A DNA stretch of 64,000 nt from Xiphydria camelus (taxonomy: Eukaryota; Arthropoda; Insecta; Hymenoptera; Xiphydriidae): NCBI GenBank assembly GCA_963678675.1, contig OY783191.1:26060955-26124954 (forward strand). The letters run 5' to 3'. The stretch's first letter is position 1. Each line of letters opens with the position of its first letter. Of the stretch, positions 14,286 to 25,139 are shown piece after piece. The notes under the pieces are model-generated. The model saw only the letters and a program-made list of their open reading frames with translations, ran no database searches and was not told the origin of the DNA. The position numbers and the translations under genes are program-made.

Positions 14286-17200
14286 ATGGCGACACCACCA
14301 CGCGTCCCTCTGAGGATCGAGGTTCCTCTTCCGGAGGAATTTCGATGCCCTGTCTGCTACGGCGGCACGGGCCTAATTCGCTCCACGGGGCGTTTTAAGG
14401 GGAATGCGGAGCTGTCGAAGCACCTGGCCCTTATGGCCAGGCGAAATGAGCCGGCTCATGCGGGGCTCTTTATACAGTATGCGTGCTCGAGGTGTTCCTA
14501 CATCGGACAGGGGAAGTATCCTCTGAAAGATGTGAAGGCGCACTTCGGGCGCGCACATCCCCGCGCGACAGCCTCCCCCCCATCGACGGCCAGTACATCT
14601 GGCACTAATACCTCCGCCCCCGCGAACTCTCGACCCGCGACTACTATACGTAGCGCGGGCGTAAGAACAATAAGAGCGGCGATAAGTGCGACGGCGACGA
14701 CGACGGGTGCGACGAGGACACCACCATCCACGACCTCGGCCACGACGACCACCACCGTGGCAGCCTCCATCGCAACAACTAGGAGGATGGGAGGACCAGC
14801 GACCCGGATGACGCTGACCTTTGGGCCGACGCGGCAGGTTCCAGCCACCCAACACCTTGTGCGGACTGCCGGGGCGACGGGAGTCACCGTCCCCCTACGA
14901 CCCTCGCCATCTACATCTTCGAGCGGGGGTCCCACTAGAGCGTCGACCCAGAGGCCAAACATCCGAGGAGCCGATACCATGCGGAGCGCGCTCGGGGGAA
15001 CACGGACATCTAGTTCCCCCCGCCCCGGTCCATCAACATCTTCTGGACGGGGATCAACTCCACCTCCTCGACGGAGTGGAAGCGGTGCAACGACCACCTC
15101 TGCGCCGACTTCCACCCGTCCCTCGCAGACGACCACCACGCGAGGAGTGACGACCAGGCGAGGACGTGCGACCAGCGCCCCGCCTGTGTCCCCAAGAGTC
15201 ACGAGGAGTAGGGCCAGGAGTCAGAGAGCCGCCACAGAGGATCGGTCTCTCGAACGGACGCAGCAGAGGTTCCGGCGATCACCTCCGGTCACCGCCGGGA
15301 CAACTTTTGCGGCCATTGTTGCGACCACCCCTACGCCCGTCGTTGCCCCCGTCGCCAGCGAGGGAGCACCGACACCACCCACAACGACTGCACCAACCCT
15401 CCAGCAGCAGCGCGAAGAAATTCGCCAACGCCTACTGCTGCTGCAGGGCGGACAGCCCTTCGTCGCCCTCGGAGGTCTTTTGGACCCCCCGACGACCCCG
15501 CCCAGCGAGACTACCATTCCCACCTCCAGTCCGGTAGCCACGATCACCGCCACTACCATTACCACCTCGGTATGTGGCGGGCCGATCTGCTCTACGGCCG
15601 TCCATCCCGGGAGGATAAGTCCCCCCCGAACGCCACCAAGGATGGAGGACGTGATCGTGGAGGAAGAGGAGGAGATACCGGACGAGGCGCCTGCAGTAAC
15701 ATCCGATGCAGGTGCCGGGAGCGAGGAAGAGGAGGTGAGAGAGATCCCCGCCAGACGCCTCAGCGACGGAGCTGTCACCCTCTCCGTCGCGGGACGACCA
15801 AGGGTCTTAAGATCTGGTCGTCCCAGGCGATCCGTAATAATATCTAGCGGATCGTCGTCGTCGTCGTCGAGCGACGACGAGGTGTTCTGGCGGAACACCT
15901 CTTTTCCTCAAACACCTGCTCCCCCGGAGGTGGAAGTACTGCCTCATACGCCCGAACTGGAGGCAGTAAGGAGGAGATACTCGGCGACCCGTGAGTATCT
16001 CGCAGGGGTCGTCGAGTACCACGCGGGAAGTCGGGAGGTCCCGGACGACGAAGAAGAGGAGATCCGGAGGAGAGTCCGGGCGGAGGCAGCTGCGAGGCCA
16101 CCGCCCCCACCACCACCAGCGGCCCGATCAACACCCGAGGGCCGCACCGAGGACTCACCCCGGACAGCTGCAGCAGCAACACCACCAGCAGCAGCAGCGG
16201 CAGCAGCAACAACACCAGCAGCTGCCATGAGGACGGCGAGGACGGCAACGACCGCTACGCAGACGACGCCGACCATCGCGGCGTCGACATCGGCCCCAGC
16301 TGGCCTGGAGCGCCGACCTGACGCGCCACCGCGCGACACTCGAGGAAGGACTGAGGTAGGAGGGCATCGCGGATTCAATTCTTCGCGCCGCGACCGGACC
16401 GCACAGTTTCAGCGTCCGGTAAGTCCCTCGCTACGCGATCACGGTGGTGGTTTCGTCGATGGTCCCCGGGCGCCCGGACGGGCTCCCCCGTTAGTTCCCC
16501 CACCCCCTCGACAGGGTGCCTCGGCCTCCCGAAGGCGGCCAGATCCGGCCCGCATTGGTGCGGGAGGACTGGGCGGGCCGCGCGGCGCCGGAGGTGTCGG
16601 GCCTGGTAGGGTCAACGCCCAGCCAACGCTGCCAGATGACTCTGCGCCTCAGCCTCCTTTTAGCGAGACTGAGTGCGTCGAGCTCATCGAAGCGGCTGAG
16701 GCTGTCTCGTCGATAGACGAGTTGGAAGCGCTGGCAAGGCGACTTGCCACGCGTTTTCAGGCTGCGACTCCTGCTGGGCCCGGCGCCTCTGGTGCGCGAA
16801 ATGCTCCCCGGCGTGGGGGCGGTCGGCCGCGCCGGAGGCGGGCAGCCGAGGACACGAACCCGGAGCGAGTAGCTGATCGTTCGGATCAGCCTGATCCCCT
16901 GCTTCCTCCCCCCATGGATCGCGTGAGTCGTGCGACTCACATCCAGCGCTTGTACAGACAAGACCCCCGGCGTGCATTTCGCGAGGTGATGCAGGGCCCT
17001 ACCGTTCAGTGTGCTGTGCCACGCGATAGGGTTCTTCATCACTTCGAGGAAGTGTATCGCCGGCGTGAGGACCCGGAAGGTCTTGTCGGGGGCTGGCCGA
17101 CTGAGCCCCCTTTGCAGGACGATAACGACGCGCTGGTGTCACCCTTCAGTCAGCTGGAGGTACTCCGTCGGCTCAAGAACGCGGCTAATACCGCGCCTGG

Positions 17201-19550
17201 ACCCGACGGTCTTACCTATCGCGACTTGCGAAGGGTTGACCCCGGTGCGTGTGTCCTGACTGCGGATTATAACGCCTGCCGCAGGCTGGAAGCGATCCCT
17301 GAGGGTTGGAAGACTTCCAACACCGTCTTGGTGTACAAGAAAGGGGATCAGGATGACCTGAGTAATTGGCGCCCGCTCGCGATGGGTTCGGTTCTCGCCA
17401 AGCTGTTCGCCGCCGTCGTGGCCGATCGTCTCACCGTATGGGCGACGCGCAACGGCCGCATCAGTCCTTCACAGAAGGGCTTCCTGAAGTACGAGGGATG
17501 CTACGAGCATTCCTTCGTGCTTCAGGAGGCCATTCAGGACGCACGTCGGACTGGAAAGGAGGTAGTGGTGGCGTGGTTGGACCTCCGAAATGCTTTTGGT
17601 TCGGTCCCCCACGTCTCCATTGCAGCCGCGCTGGAGGGAGCCCAGGTGCCTGCATCTCTCCGCCGTTTGGTGGCGAGTATGTACCGAGGGGCCACTACGA
17701 GGGTGAGGACTGCGGATGGTTACACCTCGGAGGTGAACATCCAGTCGGGTGTAAAACAAGGTTGCCCGTTGAGCCCCATAGTGTTCAACCTCGCTCTCGA
17801 GCCCGTACTTCGTGCCCTCGCATCCTCGGATGCGGGGTACGATTTGCGCGGGACGAGATTGAACACTCTGGCGTACGCGGATGACCTTGCGCTGGTCGCC
17901 AGCGACCCCGCCGGGATGCGACTCCTCCTGTCCGCAGCGGAGAGGGCAGCACAGCGGATTGGCCTACACTTTAACCCGGCTAAATGTGCCACTCTGCATA
18001 TGAACTGCAGAAGAGGGCGCCGGGTGCTGCCGACTGTGTTCCCTCTCCAAGGAGAGCCCGTTCGCGCGCTATCGGACCGCGACGAATACCCCCACTTGGG
18101 TACGCCCACCGGTGCCAACGTGAGCCAGACCCCAATAAAGGCGCTCGTTGACATCGTTGAGTGCCTCAAGGCGATCGATGCCTCGTTGCTCGCCCCTTGG
18201 CAGAAGTTCGACGCGGTAGCCAAGTTTGTGCTGCCGCGTATGGACTTCGGTCTAAGGGGAATGAGGATGGAGAAAGGGCCACTCGGTGAAGTCGACCGCC
18301 AACTGAAAAGGCTGGCTAAAGGCTGGTTCCATCTCCCTCAGCGCGCGAGCGCGGAAGTGGTCTTCCTACCTCCATCAATGGGGGGTGGAGGGCTACTTCC
18401 GCTAGCTGATCTCGCGGATGCGCTCACCATCGCACACGCCTTCAGAATGCTGACGGCGGAGGATGAGGTGGTGAGAACAATCGCGAGTAGCGGGTTGAGG
18501 GCGGCGGTCAGGAAGCGGCTCGGCCGAGAGCCGTGCATGGATGACGTGGCGGAATACCTTTCCGGTTCGCTGGAGGGGGATTTCGCCAGGCACGGGGGGG
18601 ACGTTAAGTCCCTCTGGACCTCGGCACGTGACGCCGCCCGGAGGCAGTCAACGAAGCTCGGCGTGCGTTGGACGTGGTCTGGCGAACGTGAGGAGCTGGC
18701 GATCGTGTTGCGAGCGACTCGAGACCGATCGACCATCGTACCACCAGCCGCACGCTCGCAAATAGTGCACCGGATGAGGGTTGCACTGGTCGAGTACTAC
18801 CGCGGAACCTTGCTGGCGAAGCGGGACCAGGGTAAGGTCCACGAGGTGTCAGGACGGGCGAAGTGGTCTAACCATTTCCTCCGGACTGGCGGCTTTACGC
18901 GTTTTGCCGACTGGCGTTTCGTTCATCGAGCGCGTCTCAATGTCTTGCCTCTGAACGGAGCTAGGCCTTGGGAGGCGAACGATAAACGATGCCGGCGGTG
19001 CGGGAGCGCCCTCGAGACACTACCCCATGTGCTCGGACATTGCACCCCTCACTCCAACGCGATTCAGCGCCGGCACGATGCGATTGTCGATCGGATCGTA
19101 AAAGCACAGCAACTGCCCGGCGTCGTGACCACGAACCGCCCTGTGGCAGGGGTGGTTGGGGAGTTGGCCCAACTTCGGCCGGATATAGTTATCCGGGACG
19201 ACCGGTCACGTGTCATCACCATCTTGGACGTGACGGTGCCCTTCGAGAATCGTCTGCAGTCTTGGGATGAGGCCAGAGCGCGGAAATACGCCAAGTACGC
19301 GCCCCTGGCGGACCAGCTGCAGGCGCAAGGGTACCGAGTTGTGGTTGACGCCTTTATCGTGGGTGCCCTCGGGTCGTGGTACTGGGGCAATGAGAAAGTG
19401 CTGAGATGGCTACGAATATCTTCGTGGTATGCGTCGATGATGCGCCGACTCATTGTCTCGGACACGATCCGATGGTCCCGCGATATCTACGTGGAACACT
19501 TGACCGGCGCCAGGCAGTATGCACCGCTCGAGCCCGAAAATAATGTTTGA
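14286..19550 (+). CDS. Retrotransposon polyprotein, copy 4 (1754 aa)
   Basis: The intact ORF runs from ATG 14286 to TGA 19548-19550. The N-terminus is the second type in the array (EEFRCPVCYGGTGLIRSTG and GRAHPRA, against VFRCPVCYGGSGL and ERSHPRS in copies 2 and 6), with zinc-ligand Cys and His at the same positions. Two codons are missing in the linker relative to copy 2, so RT and RLE motifs shift by two (YADD 1197-1200). RT, CCHC and RLE residues are complete. Copy-specific changes are TADYNAC (Asp where others have Val), EDRSLERT, and LPDDSAPQ. The last two are shared with copy 11, linking those ORFs. The Val-to-Asp change sits early in the RT and could affect activity; that is speculation. 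Confidence 0.94.
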   Translation: MATPPRVPLRIEVPLPEEFRCPVCYGGTGLIRSTGRFKGNAELSKHLALMARRNEPAHAGLFIQYACSRCSYIGQGKYPLKDVKAHFGRAHPRATASPPSTASTSGTNTSAPANSRPATTIRSAGVRTIRAAISATATTTGATRTPPSTTSATTTTTVAASIATTRRMGGPATRMTLTFGPTRQVPATQHLVRTAGATGVTVPLRPSPSTSSSGGPTRASTQRPNIRGADTMRSALGGTRTSSSPRPGPSTSSGRGSTPPPRRSGSGATTTSAPTSTRPSQTTTTRGVTTRRGRATSAPPVSPRVTRSRARSQRAATEDRSLERTQQRFRRSPPVTAGTTFAAIVATTPTPVVAPVASEGAPTPPTTTAPTLQQQREEIRQRLLLLQGGQPFVALGGLLDPPTTPPSETTIPTSSPVATITATTITTSVCGGPICSTAVHPGRISPPRTPPRMEDVIVEEEEEIPDEAPAVTSDAGAGSEEEEVREIPARRLSDGAVTLSVAGRPRVLRSGRPRRSVIISSGSSSSSSSDDEVFWRNTSFPQTPAPPEVEVLPHTPELEAVRRRYSATREYLAGVVEYHAGSREVPDDEEEEIRRRVRAEAAARPPPPPPPAARSTPEGRTEDSPRTAAAATPPAAAAAAATTPAAAMRTARTATTATQTTPTIAASTSAPAGLERRPDAPPRDTRGRTEVGGHRGFNSSRRDRTAQFQRPVSPSLRDHGGGFVDGPRAPGRAPPLVPPPPRQGASASRRRPDPARIGAGGLGGPRGAGGVGPGRVNAQPTLPDDSAPQPPFSETECVELIEAAEAVSSIDELEALARRLATRFQAATPAGPGASGARNAPRRGGGRPRRRRAAEDTNPERVADRSDQPDPLLPPPMDRVSRATHIQRLYRQDPRRAFREVMQGPTVQCAVPRDRVLHHFEEVYRRREDPEGLVGGWPTEPPLQDDNDALVSPFSQLEVLRRLKNAANTAPGPDGLTYRDLRRVDPGACVLTADYNACRRLEAIPEGWKTSNTVLVYKKGDQDDLSNWRPLAMGSVLAKLFAAVVADRLTVWATRNGRISPSQKGFLKYEGCYEHSFVLQEAIQDARRTGKEVVVAWLDLRNAFGSVPHVSIAAALEGAQVPASLRRLVASMYRGATTRVRTADGYTSEVNIQSGVKQGCPLSPIVFNLALEPVLRALASSDAGYDLRGTRLNTLAYADDLALVASDPAGMRLLLSAAERAAQRIGLHFNPAKCATLHMNCRRGRRVLPTVFPLQGEPVRALSDRDEYPHLGTPTGANVSQTPIKALVDIVECLKAIDASLLAPWQKFDAVAKFVLPRMDFGLRGMRMEKGPLGEVDRQLKRLAKGWFHLPQRASAEVVFLPPSMGGGGLLPLADLADALTIAHAFRMLTAEDEVVRTIASSGLRAAVRKRLGREPCMDDVAEYLSGSLEGDFARHGGDVKSLWTSARDAARRQSTKLGVRWTWSGEREELAIVLRATRDRSTIVPPAARSQIVHRMRVALVEYYRGTLLAKRDQGKVHEVSGRAKWSNHFLRTGGFTRFADWRFVHRARLNVLPLNGARPWEANDKRCRRCGSALETLPHVLGHCTPHSNAIQRRHDAIVDRIVKAQQLPGVVTTNRPVAGVVGELAQLRPDIVIRDDRSRVITILDVTVPFENRLQSWDEARARKYAKYAPLADQLQAQGYRVVVDAFIVGALGSWYWGNEKVLRWLRISSWYASMMRRLIVSDTIRWSRDIYVEHLTGARQYAPLEPENNV

Positions 19551-20417
19551 TATTTTTCCCTCCTGCCTTGGTCAGTGGATGAGGTGGCTCTCGTGATAAT
19601 AGGTATCGGCCTTTTGTTCTCGCTCCCATATCATTCTCTCACCTATTGTATATATTATCATTCATCCATTCAAGTCATGTCATTCACCGCCATTACCCAT
19701 CGTGCCGATCACCTGTAATATAATTGTATTTATGAATTTATATGCTACTTACTTACCGCTGCTTTATGTATTATTATTTATTATCTATATTTTATCTATC
19801 TTATTTTTCTATTCTATGGTGCCACCCATCCTGCCTCGCTAATTAATGCTACTTATACTATTACATATTATTATGAACCATACGATGGTATATTATTGCT
19901 AGTAATTAACTTATCTAATTTAACTTACCTTCTAATTAATTAATTAAGCTATGTGTAGCCCACCGCGCTGTGTTGTCCATGTAGTGTCCTGTTCTGTCCC
20001 TGTTCTGTGCGGTGGAGCTGGTACCCCTTGGCCGGCCGGCCTCGGTCCATTGAAAGATGGATCGGGGGATGGCTGGTCACGGGGTGCCGCTGGATTTCTG
20101 TTGGTGTCGTCCTGTTTTTGTCCACAGATTTGGCGTCACATCCCCCGACTGCTGCAAAAGCGGCGGGGGATTATCAGAATAATATTGTAAGGGCCCGTCA
20201 ACACTAATAAATCAATACTCTGAAACGACGGGCTCCCAATAGTGGGGGGTGGGTAATTAGCCGCCCCCCTTATACTTGTATTCATATATATAGTCTTTTC
20301 TATTTTGTATTTGTTTTGTGTGGCGCCTGCGCCATTTATACTACCCCCGGAGGAGCATTGTTCCTCCGGGGGAACACATTTTTATTGTAAATTTTTTAAT
20401 TTTCAATAAATGGCGTT
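19551..20417 (+). other. 3' UTR of copy 4
   Basis: The 867-base region is nearly identical to copy 7, with gatatttttccc directly after the stop where copies 1 and 7 have gatattgttccc. It contains the AT-rich middle, the ggtggagctggtacccc block, hairpins TCCCCCG/CGGGGGA and GGGCCCGTC/GACGGGCTC, GGGGGG/CCCCCC, the perfect 11-bp hairpin, and the terminal clamp. No further gene is visible. Confidence 0.83.
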
Positions 20418-20613
20418 TATCTGTTCTTATCAGCTTAATATCTGATACGATTCCCATTGGGAATCCAGTATATTAAACTGATTTTTGGAGGTGGGTGAGG
20501 TGACGGGAGCTCGCTCCGGCCTTGCCGTGGGTTGGCCTGGTATTGCAGTACCTCCAGGACTGGCCCAATTATCCTTTCCAATTTTATATTCCTCCCTTTA
20601 ATAAGGTTTGAGG
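20418..20613 (+). ncRNA. U2 snRNA nt 39-189 with 45-base flank, after copy 4
   Basis: U2 spans 20418-20568 and the flank 20569-20613. Together with 13366-13403 it supplies all U2 bases around copy 4. The flank ends in the same GG junction to RT coding sequence as at 13139-13140. The reading frame stays open from within U2 stem IV (about 20532) into the RT of copy 5. Confidence 0.93.
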
Positions 20614-22979
20614 CTAATACCGCGCCTGGACCCGACGGTCTTACCTATCGCGACTTGCGAAGGGTTGACCCCGGTGCGTGTGTCCTGACTGCGGTTTATA
20701 ACGCCTGCCGCAGGCTGGAAGCGATCCCTGAGGGTTGGAAGACTTCCAACACCGTCTTGGTGTACAAGAAAGGGGATCAGGATGACCTGAGTAATTGGCG
20801 CCCGCTCGCGATGGGTTCGGTTCTCGCCAAGCTGTTCGCCGCCGTCGTGGCCGATCGTCTCACCGTATGGGCGACGCGCAACGGCCGCATCAGTTCTTCA
20901 CAGAAGGGCTTCCTGAAGTACGAGGGATGCTACGAGCATTCCTTCGTGCTTCAAGAGGCCATTCAGGACGCACGTCGGACTGGAAAGGAGGTGGTGGTGG
21001 CGTGGTTGGACCTCCGAAATGCTTTCGGTTCGGTCCCCCATGTCTCCATCGCAGCCGCGCTGGAGGGAGCCCAGGTGCCTGCATCTCTCCGCCGTCTGGT
21101 GGCGAGTATGTACCGAGGGGCCACTACGAGGGTGAGAACTGCGGATGGTTTCACACCGGAGGTGAACATCCAGTCGGGTGTAAAACAAGGTTGCCCGTTG
21201 AGCCCCATAGTGTTCAACCTCGCTCTCGAGCCCGTACTTCGTGCCCTTGCATCCTCGGATGCGGGGTACGATTTACGCGGGACGAGATTGAACACTCTGG
21301 CGTACGCGGACGACCTTGCGCTGGTTGCCAGCGACCCCGCCGGGATGCGACTCCTCCTGTCTGCAGCGGAGAGGGCAGCACAGCGGATTGGCCTGCACTT
21401 TAACCCGGCTAAATGTGCCACTCTGCATATGAACTGCAGAGGAGGGCGCCGGGTGCTGCCGACTGTGTTCCCTCTCCAAGGAGAGCCCGTTCGCGCGTTA
21501 TCGGACCGCGACGAATACCCCCACTTGGGTACGCCCACCGGTGCCAACGTGAGCCAGACCCCAATAAAGGCGCTCGTTGACATCGTTGAGTGCCTCAAGG
21601 CGATCGATGCCTCGTTGCTCGCCCCTTGGCAGAAGTTCGACGCGGTAGCCAAGTTTGTGCTGCCGCGTATGGACTTCGGTCTAAGGGGAATGAGGATGGA
21701 GAAAGGGCCACTCGGTGAAGTCGACCGCCAACTGAAAAGACTGGCGAAAGGCTGGTTCCATCTCCCTCAGCGCGCGAGCGCGGAAGTGGTCTTCCTACCT
21801 CCATCTATGGGGGGAGGAGGGCTACTCCCGCTAGCTGATCTCGCTGATGCGCTCACCATCGCACACGCCTTCAGAATGCTGACGGCGGAGGATGAGGTGG
21901 TGAGAACAATCGCGAGTAGCGGGTTGAGGGCGGCGGTCAGGAAGCGGCTCGGCCGAGAGCCGTGCATGAATGACGTGGCGGAATACCTTTCCGGTTCGCT
22001 GGAGGGGGATTTCGCCAGGCACGGGGGGGACGTTAAGTCCCTCTGGACCTCGGCACGTGACGCCGCCCGGAGGCAGTCAACGAGGCTCGGCGTGCGTTGG
22101 ACGTGGTCTGACGAACGTGAGGAGCTGGCGATCGTGTTGCGAGCGACTCGTGACCGATCGACGATCGTACCACCAGCCGCACGCTCGCAGATAGTGCACC
22201 GGATGAGGGTTGCGCTGGTCGAGTACTACCGCGGAACCTTGCTGGCGAAGCGGGACCAGGGTAAGGTCCACGAGGTGTCGGGACGGGCGAGGTGGTCTAA
22301 CCATTTCCTCCGGACTGGCGGCTTTACGCGTTTTGCTGACTGGCGCTTCATTCATCGAGCGCGTCTCAATGTCTTGCCTCTGAACGGAGCTAGGCCTTGG
22401 GAGGCGAACGATAAACGATGCCGGCGGTGCGGGAGCGCCCTCGAGACACTACCCCATGTGCTCGGACATTGCACTCCTCACTCCAACGCAATTCAGCGTC
22501 GGCACGATGCGATTGTCGATCGGATCGTTAAAGCACAGCAACTGCCTGGCGTCGTGACCACGAACCGCCCTGTGGCAGGGGTGGTTGGGGAGTTGGCACA
22601 ACTTCGGCCGGATATAGTTATCCGGGACGACCGGTCACGTGTCATCACCATCTTGGACGTGACAGTGCCCTTTGAGAATCGTCTGCAGTCTTGGGATGAG
22701 GCCAGAGCGCGGAAATACGCCAAGTACGCGCCCCTGGCGGACCAGCTGCAGGCGCAAGGGTACCGAGTTGTGGTTGACGCCTTTATCGTGGGTGCCCTCG
22801 GGTCGTGGTACTGGGGCAATGAGAAGGTGTTGAGATGGCTACGAATATCCTCGTGGTACGCATCGATGATGCGCCGACTCGTTGTCTCGGATACGATCCG
22901 ATGGTCCCGCGATATTTACGTGGAACATCTTACCGGCGCTAGGCAGTATGCACCGCTCGAGCCCGAAAATAATGATTAA
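20612..22979 (+). pseudogene. Truncated RT-RLE ORF of copy 5
   Basis: The frame is open to a TAA at 22977-22979 and covers the RT from APGPDG onward, including the motif A Asp, YADD, the CCHC motif and the complete RLE. It lacks the zinc fingers and the linker. Reading-frame openness extends upstream into U2 (to about 20532), but the first in-frame ATG is about 20811, inside the RT, so an active RT from this copy is doubtful. Sequence type is that of copies 8-10 (FTPEV, MNDV, SDEREE) with private changes such as RISSSQKG, RGGRRVLP, STRLGVRW, GRARWSN and RRLVVSD. Confidence 0.88.
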
Positions 22980-23917
22980 TATCTACCCTCCTGCCTTGGT
23001 CAGTGGAGGAGGTGGCTCTAGTGTTTTTAGGTACCGGCTTTCTTGCATCATCTTCATATCATTCTTTCACCTATTGTACATATTATCATCCATCTCATTC
23101 ATGTCATTCACCACCATTGTTCGATACGCCGGCTACCTAGGATATAACTTTATTAGCGCTAACTTATGTATTACCTACTTACCGTTTATCTCTTTCTATT
23201 TTCTATTTACTTATACTACTACTACGTGATACTGGGCCACCCTCTCTGCCTCATTAATTGCTATTATTACTACTTTAAGTTAATCGAGTATCTATGGTCT
23301 TACGGCTAATTAAACTATACAGATACTGTTATACGCTCGATCTATTCCTATGTACTATACTATGGTATTATTTCTATTATGGTAAACTAATTAATTTAAA
23401 CTAACATACCATAGATAGAATACTTACTTATTTAATTAATTAAGATATGTGATGCCCGCCGCACTGTGTTCCGTCCCGTGTTGTCCATGTGTTGTCCCGT
23501 GTGTCTTGTTGTGCGGTGGAGCTGGTACCCCTTGGCCGGCCGGCTTCGGTCCATTGAAAGATGGATCGGGGGATGGCTGGTCTCGGGGTGCCGCTGGATT
23601 TCTGTTGGTGTCGTCCTGTCCTTGTCCCACAGATGTGGCGCCACATCCCCCGACTGCGGTAAAAGCGGCGGGGGATCGTTAATATAATATTGTAAGGGCC
23701 CGTCGATACCAATAAATTAATCTTCTATAATGACGGGCCCCCAATAGTGGGGGGTGGGTAATTAGCCGCCCCCCTTATATTTGTATTCGTATATATAGTC
23801 TAATTTTGTATTTGTTTTGTGTGGCGCCTGCGCCATTTATATTACCCCCGGGGGAGCATTGTTCCTCTGGGGGAACACATTTTTATTGTAAATTTTATAT
23901 TTTCAATAAATGGCGTT
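22980..23917 (+). other. 3' UTR of copy 5
   Basis: This 938-base region is a distinct 3' UTR type. After the shared ccctcctgccttggtcag block it has a long AT-rich stretch (23090-23450) unlike any other copy, including nested tatggta-like repeats. The distal part resembles copies 4 and 7, with GGGCCCGTC/GACGGGCCC and the terminal hairpin in the form CCCCCGGGGGA with TCCTCTGGGGG. No gene is visible. Confidence 0.8.
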
Positions 23918-24113
23918 TATCTGTTCTTATCAGCTTAATATCTGATACGATTCCCATTGGGAATCCAGTATATTAAACTGATTTTTGGAGGTGGGTGAGG
24001 TGACGGGAGCTCGCTCCGGCCTTGCCGTGGGTTGGCCTGGTATTGCAGTACCTCCAGGACTGGCCCAATTATCCTTTCCAATTTTATATTCCTCCCTTTA
24101 ATAAGGTTTGAGG
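23918..24113 (+). ncRNA. U2 snRNA nt 39-189 with 45-base flank, after copy 5
   Basis: U2 occupies 23918-24068 and the flank follows to 24113. All 3' stems and the Sm site are intact. The flank continues into the spacer type with the inverted U2 fragment. Confidence 0.92.
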
Positions 24114-24238
24114 AACGGCAAGGCCATCCACCTTTACCAAAAGTCAGTTTTCCGTACCTGATCCCTGCCGCGACCAATTTTACCGGCGTCGCGGTACTCT
24201 TCTTCTACAGTACTACCTTTAGACTTATAATTATTCCG
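24114..24238 (+). other. Spacer with inverted U2 fragment before copy 6
   Basis: It starts aacggcaaggccatccacc and matches 5755-5872 with small differences. The inverted Sm-region word is ccaaaagtcagttt here, one mismatch from the complement of U2. The CCGCGAC/GTCGCGG hairpin is retained. No coding sequence is seen. Confidence 0.6.
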
Positions 24239-25139
24239 GGCTCTTTACACCCGTTTGAATTTTAACTTAGGACTTAGTTTATTTCTAGTCTTTCCTCCTG
24301 AGAGCCTTTACACTCTCCGGAGGAATTTTAACTTTGATTTTATTTTCGCGACTTTTATCTTACGCTCGGTCGGGAAGCGATTAGTATTAAGTTTTATTTT
24401 ATCGTTCAGTGTTCTGTGTTAATTTATTTCAGTGTCGCGCGGTGTGTAGTGTCGGTAACTGCGTGCAGTGTCGTTAATTTATTTGTGCTGTCCCTCTGTG
24501 TGCCGCGCAGAGAGTTCGCGAGTGCGGAGTGTTCGCGGATAACCCCCTTGGAGGCGCTACCGGAGGACGCAGTCGCCGTCCCAACGTTAAGTGGTCGGAG
24601 GTAAGTAGAGTGGTCTTTCCCCCTCCTTATCGTCCAACTCCCTTTCCTCAATCGAGCTCCTTACCGGTAACGGGAGGGAGTAATCGAGGGAGGAATCGGT
24701 TTTAACCCTTTTGAATTTCCCGGTTCCCTTCCATCAGCCCCCACTCGCCTGCCAGCGAGCTTTGCTCTAAGGCATCCGAGTGTCGGTTGCTGTAAGGCGA
24801 CCTAACCTTACCCTACATTTCCCTTCTAACCTCCCCCGGTGTTTAGGCGCTCTGCTGCGCGCGTCGCTCCTAAGAGCGATCCCCGCGGCTAAGTGCCCAT
24901 CGGAGTCCCTAACCTCTTTGCACGGGTGGTGACAGCTGTCATCGTGCGAGCCACTCTGAGGAGTGACTCCCGCGCGTCAGTTGCCGCCATCTTCCTTATC
25001 CCCTCTAGTACGAGGAGTTAGTCGGTGTGTGGCGGGAAACCGTCACGCCGCCTGGCGAATCCCCTAGAGTACCCTCTCCTAGTTAGTTTAACTTAACCGT
25101 CGGTTAAGTTCCCAGTTAACGCACTCCGACCACTGCGAG
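24239..25139 (+). other. 5' UTR of copy 6
   Basis: The leader is 901 bases. It contains the hairpin with loop cctttaca (near 24292-24326), CAGTGTCG words (the middle one altered to TAGTGTCG), and the strong splice-donor-like ggag|gtaagt near 24597-24604 with a catcag acceptor about 140 bases on. The tail reads aacctctttgcacggg as in copies 4, 7 and 8, while the first part follows copy 2. This UTR is itself a mosaic. Confidence 0.68.

Larger units (their letters stand above)
13404..20417 (+). mobile_element. Copy 4: full-length U2-targeted RLE retrotransposon with intact 5' junction
   Basis: This is the only copy with U2 sequence on both sides in the order expected for an insertion: nt 1-38 before and nt 39-189 after. 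It therefore defines both element ends, ggctctttacaccc at the left and aatggcgtt at the right. No target-site duplication and no U2 base loss are visible. The element is 7014 bases long with an intact ORF. Confidence 0.93.
20612..23917 (+). mobile_element. Copy 5: 5'-truncated retrotransposon
   Basis: It begins inside the RT region at ctaatacc after a two-base GG overlap with the U2 flank, and runs to the normal 3' end at U2 nt 39. The 5' UTR, zinc fingers, linker and the start of the RT are gone. Truncation at the 5' end with an exact 3' junction is the usual outcome of incomplete target-primed reverse transcription. The same left junction in copy 3 indicates later copying of this locus. Confidence 0.9.
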
